Origin: an uncultured Muribaculaceae bacterium
GTDB taxonomy: Bacteria > Bacteroidota > Bacteroidia > Bacteroidales > Muribaculaceae
DNA length: 58,909 bases
NCBI GenBank assembly: GCA_910587075.1
Contig: CAJUKE010000003.1
Span: 113,464 to 172,372 of the forward strand
Direction of reading: 5' to 3'
Part shown: one piece after another, positions 7,485-15,317 of the stretch
Numbering within the stretch: the stretch's first letter is position 1
Layout: each line of letters begins with the position of its first letter
Translations under genes and position numbers: made by a program
The notes under the pieces: model-generated
Databases searched by the model: none
What the model saw: the letters and a program-made list of their open reading frames with translations, nothing else
What the model was told of the DNA's origin: nothing

Positions 7485-8606
7485 TTACCTGCCGAGGAGG
7501 CTGTCGATATAGGCTTTCATCTCCTCCCTGCGCGCGTCGGCGCTATTGAAGAGTTTGAATTGTGCCCGGGCCCTCACGAGATTGTGGCCCGGGTACTGTA
7601 TTTTATAATATGTATCGCCGTTGATATGGTCGGCAAGGAATCGCACGGCCTGCATATAGGGGAATAGCGCGGCGGCGTAGGGGAGGTTGTTGGTTTCCGC
7701 GGGCAGGAGGAACCGCGAAGCCTCTTCGAGATAACCTTTTGTGAACGCCTTGAATATCTCCATGTCGAACTCAACGTTGTCCGTGTCGGGGTCATCCTCC
7801 AGCCCGGTGTTGGCGCCGGTGCGCATGAAGTCGCCGAAGTCGCTGAAGATGAACGACGGCATGACCGTGTCGAGGTCGATCACGCATAGCACCTTGTCGC
7901 TATCCCTGTCGAAGAGCATATTGCTTACTTTAGTGTCGCAGTGGCAAACGCGCTTGGGGAGAACCCCCTGGCGGTGGAGCCGTTCGGCGAGGCACATTTC
8001 CTCGGCCCGCGCCTCGATCTGGTCGAGCAGCGGCTTCACTTCCGCGACGCGGCCTACCGGGTCGGCCTTTACAGCCTCACGGAGCTGGGTTAGGCGCAGC
8101 TCCATATTGTGGAAGTCGGGGATAGTCTCGGTAAGCGTTTCGGGCAGGTCGGTGAGCATGGCGTGGAAACGGCCGAAAGCCTTTCCGGCGTCGAGGGCGC
8201 TGGCGGGGGTGACCGCCTCAATGGTGCGCGAGCGGGGTATCAGCACCGACATTCGCCAATACTCCCCGCCATCGAAGAGGCAGGTGGAGCTACCGTCGGC
8301 AAGCGGTATGAACCTCAGCACCTTGCGGTCGATGTCGGTCTCCCCGGCGAGAGTCAGTTTGGCGCGGATATGGGCCGTGACGGCTTCGATGTTGCGGCGG
8401 AGCCCCTCGGTGTCGGGGAATACCTTGTGGTTGATGCGCTGGAGCACATAGTCGGGAGCCTCGGCCTCGGCGGTGGTGACAATGTAAGTGTCGTTGATAA
8501 GGCCGCTTCCGAGCGGGGCTATGTCGGCTATCGTGCCTTCGATGGCGAATCGCGAGGCTGTTTCTTTGAGGTTTCGCATACGGGTCGTGTGGTTGCTGAG
8601 GGTCAT
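7485..8606 (-). CDS. Aminoglycoside-phosphotransferase-fold kinase (NahK/MdsC-like)
   Basis: A 373-residue APH-fold kinase. The N-terminal lobe has a glycine-containing loop (APLGSGLINDTYIV) and lysine/VLQRIN strand. The catalytic loop is HCDTKVSNMLFD and the metal site is VIDLDTVMPSFIFSDFGDFMR. Close family members include N-acetylhexosamine 1-kinases and Bacteroidetes proteins long mislabelled as mucin-desulfating sulfatase MdsC. A sugar (HexNAc) kinase role is the best guess, but the substrate is not shown by sequence. The start codon overlaps the stop of the DUF6377 gene (ATGA), so the kinase is translationally coupled to that regulator. Confidence 0.8.
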   Translation of the reverse strand: MTLSNHTTRMRNLKETASRFAIEGTIADIAPLGSGLINDTYIVTTAEAEAPDYVLQRINHKVFPDTEGLRRNIEAVTAHIRAKLTLAGETDIDRKVLRFIPLADGSSTCLFDGGEYWRMSVLIPRSRTIEAVTPASALDAGKAFGRFHAMLTDLPETLTETIPDFHNMELRLTQLREAVKADPVGRVAEVKPLLDQIEARAEEMCLAERLHRQGVLPKRVCHCDTKVSNMLFDRDSDKVLCVIDLDTVMPSFIFSDFGDFMRTGANTGLEDDPDTDNVEFDMEIFKAFTKGYLEEASRFLLPAETNNLPYAAALFPYMQAVRFLADHINGDTYYKIQYPGHNLVRARAQFKLFNSADARREEMKAYIDSLLGR

Positions 8607-10192
8607 ATTGTGCCTATCCGCATAATGTCGGCTTCGAATGTGTCGCGGTTTATGGCTCTGTTGCGCAGACGGTTGCGGTAGGCGTATACGGTGTTGACGC
8701 TGAAATTGAGAATCTGCGCCACGCGGTTGGCGTCGTCGATTCCGAGTCGCGTGAAGGCGAGGATGCGGAGGTCGGAGTTCATCAGCTCCCCCTCGGCCAG
8801 GCGTATCTGCTGGTCAGGGCGTAGGAGGCGGTTTATCTGTTCCACGAAGTCGGGGTACAGGTGCAGGAAGGCGTCGTCGAACATGGAGTAGAACTCGCGG
8901 CTCTGCTCGTCGATGAATTTCGGCGATTTCACCATTTTAAGGAGCTCGTCGGTCTGTCCGGCGGTGATTTTACGGCTCGCGAGTTTGCAGAACTGCTTGA
9001 GCTGGTCCATATAGATTGACGACAGGGCCATGAAGCGGCTGAGGTATATATCCTTGGTGCGCCCGGCCTCCTGGAGGCTGCCTCGCAGGGCCTGCACGCG
9101 CCGCAGTTGGCGGCGGAGCACGAAGAACGACACCAGGAGCGCCAGCAGCGTCACCACGAGGATGGCCATAATCACGTTGGTTGACATTCGCCACCTCTCA
9201 ATCTGGGCCAGGTGGTCGCTCTCGACCACGTTGAGCAGCTCCGTTGTCTGCATCATACGCACCGCGGCGCGGCTCTCGACGGCGTTCTTCATCGCCGCCA
9301 TAAGGTATTGGTGGGCGCGTCCTGACTGCCCCATCTCGAACAGCACGCCCCCGAGCTCCTGGAGCGACACCACTTCGAGGGTGGCCCTGCGGAGGTCGGC
9401 TATGGCCGACATGGCGAGGTAGGCGAGGTACCCCCTGCGGTCGCCGCCAGCATTGGCGATACTGGCGAGGATATGGCAGGCTATGGCCCGCGAGGGTGAG
9501 TTCAGCTCGCCGGATTCCACTATGGGGGTCAGCGTGTTGCGGCTCTTGGTGTATTCGCGGCATTGGAAATAGTACTCGCCGAGATTGCGGCGGTACTCCT
9601 CCGTGCCCTTGTCGAGCAACTGAATAAGGCGTTGCTGCGCCTGAAGCGAGCGGTTGTTCCAGTAATCGGAGGTCGACTCGAATCCCTCGTAGTAGTAACC
9701 CATATAGGAGAACATCTGGCGGATCGAGGTGAGGTAAACGGTTTTGAGCCGGTTGGAAAGCGAGAGCGTGTCGATTTGCGCTATCTCGTTGAGCGCGTCG
9801 CTCATATAGCCGCTCAGCGACAGGTAGGTGGCCCTTCGCGCCCTGAACTCGGTGACTACCGAGTCGAGTCCCATGGACGCGGCCCGGTCGAGGCCCGTTG
9901 TATAATACACCAGCGCCGAGTCGTTATTGAAGGCGTTGTATTCGATAGCCACCTCCATTGTTAGTCCGAGCCATCGCTCCGGGTCGGCCCCCTCCCTTAC
10001 GCGGAGCGCCTTCAGTGAGTCGATGCGGTCGGCTCGTCGCTGTTTGTAGAAGTCGCGGCGCAGCAGTTCGCGGTCGAGCTGGCGGAGGAGGTTCTCGACA
10101 TCGTCGTCGGAAAACTTCCCCTGCGCGGCGGTTCCGAAAGCGGGCAATAGGAAGGCGAGCAACAGCGCGGTGAGTATGGCTTTGGTATTCAA
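8603..10192 (-). CDS. DUF6377 membrane transcriptional regulator with TPR-like sensor
   Basis: 529 residues with four parts: a signal peptide (LTALLLAFLLPAFGTAAQG), an extracytoplasmic TPR-like helical region (about 25-330), one TM segment near 335-357 (TNVIMAILVVTLLALLVSFFVL) and a cytoplasmic DUF6377 part. The last 60 residues look like a LuxR-type helix-turn-helix (RLGIDDANRVAQILNFSVNTVYAYRNRLR). It resembles a one-component membrane regulator that binds DNA directly. The start is TTG at 10192; an in-frame TAA lies two codons upstream and no ATG precedes the signal peptide, which fixes this start. It overlaps the NahK-like kinase and probably controls a sugar response (inference). Confidence 0.82.
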   Translation of the reverse strand: MNTKAILTALLLAFLLPAFGTAAQGKFSDDDVENLLRQLDRELLRRDFYKQRRADRIDSLKALRVREGADPERWLGLTMEVAIEYNAFNNDSALVYYTTGLDRAASMGLDSVVTEFRARRATYLSLSGYMSDALNEIAQIDTLSLSNRLKTVYLTSIRQMFSYMGYYYEGFESTSDYWNNRSLQAQQRLIQLLDKGTEEYRRNLGEYYFQCREYTKSRNTLTPIVESGELNSPSRAIACHILASIANAGGDRRGYLAYLAMSAIADLRRATLEVVSLQELGGVLFEMGQSGRAHQYLMAAMKNAVESRAAVRMMQTTELLNVVESDHLAQIERWRMSTNVIMAILVVTLLALLVSFFVLRRQLRRVQALRGSLQEAGRTKDIYLSRFMALSSIYMDQLKQFCKLASRKITAGQTDELLKMVKSPKFIDEQSREFYSMFDDAFLHLYPDFVEQINRLLRPDQQIRLAEGELMNSDLRILAFTRLGIDDANRVAQILNFSVNTVYAYRNRLRNRAINRDTFEADIMRIGTI

Positions 10193-10246
10193 ATTTTAAG
10201 GCGGTATTGGTTAGAGGCGGGGCCCCTCGGCGGGGCTGGTCAACCG

Positions 10247-10278
10247 CGAATTTAGCTTTTTTCGCCAAAACCGCCAAA
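10247..10278 (-). promoter_or_regulatory. Promoter of the DUF6377-kinase operon
   Basis: TTTG (10278-10275), exactly 20 nt, then TAAATTCG (10254-10247) on the minus strand. The 5' leader is about 50 nt. This and the plus-strand promoter at 10431 share the 335-nt intergenic region 10193-10527. Confidence 0.75.
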
Positions 10279-10312
10279 ATCCCCCTGCCGCCTCCTCTCC
10301 CCTTCATATCCC

Positions 10313-10347
10313 CTTCACTTTTCACTTTCCACTTTTCACTCTCCACC
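10313..10347. repeat. Heptad tandem repeat, five copies of YTTCACT-like units
   Basis: Five consecutive 7-mers (CTTCACT, TTTCACT, TTCCACT, TTTCACT, CTCCACC) run without gaps between the divergent promoters of the DUF6377 and BspA-like genes. A shorter version occurs at 17053-17066. It is strongly pyrimidine-biased on the plus strand. Confidence 0.8.
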
Positions 10348-10406
10348 CCGATCCAGAGCCTCCAGGGTCGCATTTGTGGAAAAATGCTATAATTATTTAG
10401 ATTTTG

Positions 10407-10438
10407 CTTGCATAATTATTTAATTTGGGCTAAATTTG
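10407..10438 (+). promoter_or_regulatory. Promoter of the BspA-like/secreted protein pair
   Basis: TAAATTTG at 10431-10438 is a full match to TAnnTTTG. CTTG at 10407-10410 gives a 20-nt spacer; a better TTTG at 10403-10406 is 24 nt away. The leader to the ATG at 10528 is about 80 nt. Confidence 0.65.
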
Positions 10439-10527
10439 CGGCAACGTGAGGCGATTATGCCGCCGTTGCAATCTCCATATGCTCTCATCACTTCGATAAT
10501 TCCAACAATATCTAATCACACAGGCTT

Positions 10528-12144
10528 ATGAAAACCTTTACTTTGAAGTCGCTCCTTTGTTGCGCGGCTATGGTGGCGGCCGGTTCGGCGGCTTCGGCCC
10601 AGGAACTGCTCCGCACTCTCTTCTACGACGGCGTCTATTACGAGCAGACTGACGAACTGCGCGTCAAGCTGATCGCCTCCCCCGCCGAGAAGTATTCCGG
10701 CACTCTCTCGATTCCCAATTTCTTCAACATAACCTCGGTCGATGCCGACGGAAAACCCGTTGTGACGAGCTACTTCGTGACCGAGGTCGCCGATGGAGCC
10801 TTCGAGGGGTGCGACGCCCTGCGCGAGGTCACTTTCAACGGCGCGACCGTGAAGTTCGGCCGCAACGCCTTCAAGGGTTGCACACGCCTCCGCAAGTTCG
10901 ACTTCCCGAGCTCGTTCGCCGCTGACACCGAGATAGGCGAGGGGGCTTTCGAGGGTTGCGAATCGCTGGGCGAGGTGTCGTTCGGCAACCGCGTGGCTCC
11001 GATTCCCGCCAGGGCGTTCGCCGGGTGTACCGACCTTAGCGACATCACGATAGCCGCCCCGGAGCCTCCGGCCGTGGCCGCTGACGCGTTCGACGCCGCT
11101 ACGCTTGCCTCGGGTGTGGTATATGTGCCCAAGAGCGCGGTGGCCGCGTATCGCGAGGCCGACGGCTGGAAGGAGTTCAAGAACATCGACGCCATTTCGG
11201 AATACAGCTTCGTTAAGGACGGGGTTTACTACCTCGTCGACGAGATGAACTCCAAGAAATGCAAGGTGACCCTCGACGGCTACGGCTCGTATACGGGCGA
11301 AGTGGTGATACCCGAGTATGTAACCAACAACGGCGTTACCTACACCGTCGCTGAAATCGGCAAGGACGCGTTCCGCGGAAGCGCCGGGCTTACGAAAGTC
11401 ACCATTCCGGAATCGGTGTACAACCTCGGCATCAACGCTTTCCAGGGTTGCACCTCGCTGGAGGAAATCACGCTCCCAAACGCCGTGGGCTCGCTCCCCG
11501 ACGAGCTGTTCCGCGACTGCTCGGCCCTGAAATCGTTTGTATGCCCTCCGAATCTCGGTGTGATACGCCAGAGTGTTTTCCGCGGCTGCTCGTCGCTGGA
11601 ATCGGTGGAGTTTTCCCCGGAAGTCTACATCATCGGCGCCTACGCTTTCGCCGACTGCGTGAGCCTGCGCAAGTTCAACGCTCCCGAGAAGATGAATATG
11701 ATAGGCAACTACGCGTTCCTCAACTGCACCGGCCTCGACGAGGTGAACGGTGTGCCGGGATGGACCTACTGGTATGCCGAAGGTAGCTTCGCCGGGTGCG
11801 ACAACATCCGCTACATCAATATCCCCGTGCCCGAACCACCCCGCTGCCCGAAGGAGAATATGTTCTCTCAGGCCGTATATGACAACGCCACCCTCATAGT
11901 GCCCGCCGGTTCGGTTGGAGCCTACCAGGCGAGCGTGCACGGCGACAACGATACCCCCGACGTTTGGCAGCTCTTCAAGCATGTGATCAGCTCAACCACG
12001 GGCGTCGACGCCCTTCCCGCCGAGTCGGAGGCAACCGCCCCCGCCAGGTACTTCAACCTCCAGGGTGTCGAGGTCGCTAACCCCGAGAAGGGTGGCCTCT
12101 ATATACGCCTCAGCGGCGACCGCGCCGAAAAGGTGTTTTTCTAA
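10528..12144 (+). CDS. Secreted BspA-like leucine-rich repeat protein
   Basis: 538 residues: a signal peptide (about 1-24, ending ASAQ), then two tandem modules. Each opens with GVYY and a short beta region (residues about 34-90 and 230-275) followed by LRR_5/BspA repeats of the form AFxGCxxLxxVxxP (GAFEGCDALREV, AFQGCTSLEEI, VFRGCSSLESVEF). BspA-type proteins act in adhesion at the cell surface or in extracellular protein binding. The C-terminal 45 residues (RYFNLQGVEV...GGLYIRL) resemble a Bacteroidetes sorting or anchoring tail, and a similar tail closes the next gene. It is the first gene of a two-gene unit, 12 nt before its partner. The ligand is unknown. Confidence 0.85.
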   Translation: MKTFTLKSLLCCAAMVAAGSAASAQELLRTLFYDGVYYEQTDELRVKLIASPAEKYSGTLSIPNFFNITSVDADGKPVVTSYFVTEVADGAFEGCDALREVTFNGATVKFGRNAFKGCTRLRKFDFPSSFAADTEIGEGAFEGCESLGEVSFGNRVAPIPARAFAGCTDLSDITIAAPEPPAVAADAFDAATLASGVVYVPKSAVAAYREADGWKEFKNIDAISEYSFVKDGVYYLVDEMNSKKCKVTLDGYGSYTGEVVIPEYVTNNGVTYTVAEIGKDAFRGSAGLTKVTIPESVYNLGINAFQGCTSLEEITLPNAVGSLPDELFRDCSALKSFVCPPNLGVIRQSVFRGCSSLESVEFSPEVYIIGAYAFADCVSLRKFNAPEKMNMIGNYAFLNCTGLDEVNGVPGWTYWYAEGSFAGCDNIRYINIPVPEPPRCPKENMFSQAVYDNATLIVPAGSVGAYQASVHGDNDTPDVWQLFKHVISSTTGVDALPAESEATAPARYFNLQGVEVANPEKGGLYIRLSGDRAEKVFF

Positions 12145-12156
12145 ACCGGCATCGTT

Positions 12157-13713
12157 ATGATTAATAGGACTATCGCGCGCATAGCGCTACTGCTCGCGGC
12201 GCTGACCCCTTATTGGGGGTCGGCCGCCGCTCTCGAAGGGGAGGAGTGGGTTTCCCGCGGGGAGGCCACGCTCTATGACCCATGGATATGCTCGGTGTTC
12301 AACGTAAGCCGCTACGCCTGGCCTGTCGAGGTCGAGGAGAGCGCCACCCGCCCGGGCTATTTCCGAATGAAGAACCCTTACCTCAACGGCAAGTGCCCCC
12401 TCTTCATGGCACCTACATCGGTAGGCAACGATGTGTATATCAACGCGTGCGACCCAAAGGGGGTGTTTATCGAGACCCAGGGGCTCGGCTTCACTCCCAA
12501 CTCGTCGGTAGCCCCGGAGTTCTTCGTTAGCTCTTCGGCGGGGCGCCATCAGGAGAACGGTTCGCAGACACTCGAAGAGGATAAGAAGCAGGGGCTCACC
12601 GGCTTCTACAACGAGGGTATCATCAAGATTCCCGCGGCGGGGATGCTATGGTCGTTCCCCCCATACACCGACGAGGATTTCTATTGGTGCAAGCACGACT
12701 TCGAGCTCCGTTTCGCCGACGCCGTGGTCTACGAAATCTCATCGGAGGTGCTCTGCCTCGACGATTATTACCTGAATCTTTGGCAGGAGTGCGTCTCGCC
12801 CGGCGAGACAGTCCCGGTGGAAATCACGGCCTCGGCGCACGTCGCCGCCATAAAATACGGGGTGATTCCGGGAGTTGAGATGCCTACCTCGGCCGAACTC
12901 GCCTCGATCGCCGCCGGCGACAAGGTGGCCACCCCCGGGCGCAACGATTTCTCCGCGCCCGACGGGTATGTGGGCCGTATGTCGCTGGTGTTCGCCGCCC
13001 TCGACGAGGCCGGAAATGTGCGCGCCACTAGCCGTTCGCTTTTCGACGTGGTAAATGATTCCTGGCTCGGCCCATGGGAAAACCTCGGCTGGACCCGCTT
13101 CGAGGATGTGGTGATGCTCGCCATCTATGGCGCCCAGACCGAACCGTATGCCGTAGAGGTTGAGGAGAGCGAGGCGCGCCCGGGTGTGTACCGCGTGAAG
13201 AACGCTTACTCGGTGAAAGGTTACTGGACCTCCTCGGAGGGGAACCTGCACCACCACGAGAAGGAGGACCACTTCCTCTATATCGACGCTTCGAACCCCG
13301 ATGGTGTGTTCGTGATGCCGAGTCCGATAGGGATGAAGGGGAACGACGGCTCGATGCTTCTCACATCCCAGGCGGCTGTGAAAATGTCGTACGGCTACAC
13401 CCAGGACGAACTCATGAACCTCGCGCCGGAAATGTTCGGCACGTTGCGCGACGGGGTTATAACCATCCCAGACAGCGCCATCCTCGGTTCGGAAACCCGC
13501 TACAACGGAGGTGAGTACTATACGGGTAACCCGGGCCTGGAGTTCCGCCTGAAGCTCCCATCGGCGGCCTCCGTCGGGCTTACGGGCGCTGACACCGAGG
13601 AGGTTGCCCCCCGCTACTTCGACCTCCGCGGAGTCGAGCTGACGCGTCCAGCGTCCGGCACACCCGTGATTGAGCTCCGCGGCTCTGGCGCCACCAAGCG
13701 CCTCATGCCCTGA
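12157..13713 (+). CDS. Secreted protein with a duplicated unknown domain
   Basis: I do not recognise a named family. The 518 residues begin with a signal peptide (MINRTIARIALLLAAL..., cleavage near residue 25). Two homologous copies of a domain follow, about residues 29-180 and 300-450. Both carry VEVEES.ARPG.YR.KN.Y early and an aromatic, Gly-rich middle, and end with a GxIxIP strand (GIIKIPAAG and GVITIPDSA). A Ser/Thr-rich segment (about 200-295) links them. The C-terminus (RYFDLRGVELTRP) matches the tail of the BspA-like protein just upstream. The shared operon and tail suggest both go to the same cell-surface location (inference). Confidence 0.75.
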   Translation: MINRTIARIALLLAALTPYWGSAAALEGEEWVSRGEATLYDPWICSVFNVSRYAWPVEVEESATRPGYFRMKNPYLNGKCPLFMAPTSVGNDVYINACDPKGVFIETQGLGFTPNSSVAPEFFVSSSAGRHQENGSQTLEEDKKQGLTGFYNEGIIKIPAAGMLWSFPPYTDEDFYWCKHDFELRFADAVVYEISSEVLCLDDYYLNLWQECVSPGETVPVEITASAHVAAIKYGVIPGVEMPTSAELASIAAGDKVATPGRNDFSAPDGYVGRMSLVFAALDEAGNVRATSRSLFDVVNDSWLGPWENLGWTRFEDVVMLAIYGAQTEPYAVEVEESEARPGVYRVKNAYSVKGYWTSSEGNLHHHEKEDHFLYIDASNPDGVFVMPSPIGMKGNDGSMLLTSQAAVKMSYGYTQDELMNLAPEMFGTLRDGVITIPDSAILGSETRYNGGEYYTGNPGLEFRLKLPSAASVGLTGADTEEVAPRYFDLRGVELTRPASGTPVIELRGSGATKRLMP

Positions 13714-13740
13714 TTTTTAAATTGTTTGTTTCGAATTTCG

Positions 13741-13777
13741 ACGTAGGCGCGGTGTTTTCATCGCGCCTACGTTTTTG
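13741..13777 (+). terminator. Intrinsic terminator of the secreted-protein operon
   Basis: An 11-bp perfect stem (ACGTAGGCGCG at 13741-13751 with CGCGCCTACGT at 13762-13772), a 10-nt loop and a T5 tail. Confidence 0.92.
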
Positions 13778-13826
13778 TAGTGCGCTTTTTATTGATTGTT
13801 AACGCGGAAATTTCACGCAAAAGGCG

Positions 13827-13834
13827 TAACTTCG
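13827..13834 (+). promoter_or_regulatory. Promoter -7 element of the SurA-OstA-M18 cluster
   Basis: TAACTTCG, 71 nt before the GTG start at 13906. The leader contains a small hairpin (GTTTG-TTTT-CAAAC) and the shared 21-nt element. Confidence 0.6.
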
Positions 13835-13847
13835 CGCATTAAGTTTG

Positions 13848-13868
13848 TTTTCAAACAAGCTCTAAGTT
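13848..13868 (+). repeat. Shared 21-nt element, copy 2 (leader of the SurA-like gene)
   Basis: TTTT, C, then AAACAAGCTCTAAGTT matches the element upstream of lgt (3141-3121, minus strand) at 20 of 21 positions. Here it lies in the 5' leader, 37 nt before the start codon. Confidence 0.7.
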
Positions 13869-13905
13869 TGTCATTTTTATAAATAAGCATATAATTAAGC
13901 GCGAC

Positions 13906-15276
13906 GTGAGACTCCGTTCACTTTCAATATCATTCCTGGCCGCGTCGGCCGCCCTGGCGGCGATAGCGGCCGGCAACAACAATATCGTTGAAGAAGTCGC
14001 ATGGATGGTCGGCGACCAGCCGATCTACAAAAGCGAGATCGAGGAGGCCTACCAGCAGGCTCTCTACGAGAAGACGCCCATCAACGGCGACCCTTACTGC
14101 GTAATCCCCGAGCAGCTCGCCGTGGAGAAGCTCTTCCTCCACCAGGCCGACATCGACACCGTGGAGGTGTCCGAGTCGATGGTTTCCATGTCGGTTGAGC
14201 AGCGTATCAACTATCTTGTGAACAATCTGGGGAGCAAGGAGAAAGTCGAGGAGTATTTCCGCAAGCCTATGCCGGAGTTCCGCCAGCAGATGGCCGATAT
14301 GATGCGCAACAACTACCGCGTACAGGAGGTGCAGCGCTCGCTGACAGCAGATTTGAAGGTTACCCCCTCCGACGTGCGCAAATACTTCGCCGAACTTCCC
14401 GAGGACTCCATCCCGTTCGTGCCCCTGCAGGTCGAGGTTGAGATCATTACCGTGAATCCCCGCATACCGCAGCAGGAAATCGACGATGTGAAAGCCCGTC
14501 TGCGCGAGTTTTCCGACCAGGTTACCCGCGGAGAGAGCTCTTTCTCGACCCTGGCCATCCTCTACTCGCAGGACCCCGGATCGAGCGTCCGCGGCGGCGA
14601 AATCGGCTTTATGGGCAAGGGGCACCTCGAACCTGAATACGCCGCCGTGGCCTTCAACCTCAACGACCCCAAAAAGGTGTCGAAAATCGTTGAGACCCAG
14701 TATGGCTACCACATCATACAGCTTATCGAAAAGCGCGGCGACCGCGTGAACACCCGCCACATACTGCTGCGTCCGCGCATCTCCGACGAAGAGCTGAAAA
14801 CAGCCCTCGAACGCCTCGACTCGGTGCGCTCCGACATTGTGAACAACAAGAAGTTCACATTCGAACAGGCTGCCGAGGTAATATCACAGGATAAGGATAC
14901 CCGCAACAACAAGGGGCGTATGGTCAACCAGGAGTCGAACACCACGCTCTTCGAAATGGGGCAGCTGCCGCAAGAGGTGGGCCGCCGCGTGGCCGATATG
15001 AAGGTAGGCGACATTTCCGAGCCCTTCATTATGAAGGATCCCAAGCGCGACCGCGACATCGTGGCGATGGTGAAGCTCACAAACCGCCTCGACGCCCACC
15101 GCGCCAACCTCTCCGACGACTATCAGACCATCAAGGGTATGTACGAGGCCGCGGCCAAGCAGAAAGCCGTGAAGCAGTGGCTTGAAAAGAAAATCAAGGA
15201 TACATACGTCAAAATCGAAGATGGGTGGTCCGACTGCGATTTCGAGCACGACGGATGGCTCAAAATACGCAAATGA
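13906..15276 (+). CDS. SurA-like periplasmic peptidyl-prolyl isomerase/chaperone
   Basis: 456 residues with a signal peptide (about 1-22), a SurA_N-like helical region (EEVAWMVGDQPIYKSEIEEAYQ onwards, to about 170) and two parvulin (PpiC) domains. The first (about 175-285) has GGEIGFMGKGHLEPEYAAVAF and TQYGYHIIQLIEKR; the second starts at TRHILLRPRI (about 286-395). SurA-type proteins escort outer-membrane proteins through the periplasm. The start is GTG (MRLRSLS); upstream the frame gives no better start with a signal peptide. It is followed 41 nt later by an OstA/LptA-like gene, so this is an outer-membrane biogenesis unit. Confidence 0.92.
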   Translation: MRLRSLSISFLAASAALAAIAAGNNNIVEEVAWMVGDQPIYKSEIEEAYQQALYEKTPINGDPYCVIPEQLAVEKLFLHQADIDTVEVSESMVSMSVEQRINYLVNNLGSKEKVEEYFRKPMPEFRQQMADMMRNNYRVQEVQRSLTADLKVTPSDVRKYFAELPEDSIPFVPLQVEVEIITVNPRIPQQEIDDVKARLREFSDQVTRGESSFSTLAILYSQDPGSSVRGGEIGFMGKGHLEPEYAAVAFNLNDPKKVSKIVETQYGYHIIQLIEKRGDRVNTRHILLRPRISDEELKTALERLDSVRSDIVNNKKFTFEQAAEVISQDKDTRNNKGRMVNQESNTTLFEMGQLPQEVGRRVADMKVGDISEPFIMKDPKRDRDIVAMVKLTNRLDAHRANLSDDYQTIKGMYEAAAKQKAVKQWLEKKIKDTYVKIEDGWSDCDFEHDGWLKIRK

Positions 15277-15317
15277 GCCCCCGACGGGCTTTGCCGGCTT
15301 CCAATCCACAGAATCCT

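Noticed and set aside
15225..15317. Earlier start of the OstA-like gene
   Set aside because: It would overlap the SurA-like gene and bury the signal peptide. The ATG at 15318 gives a proper export signal.
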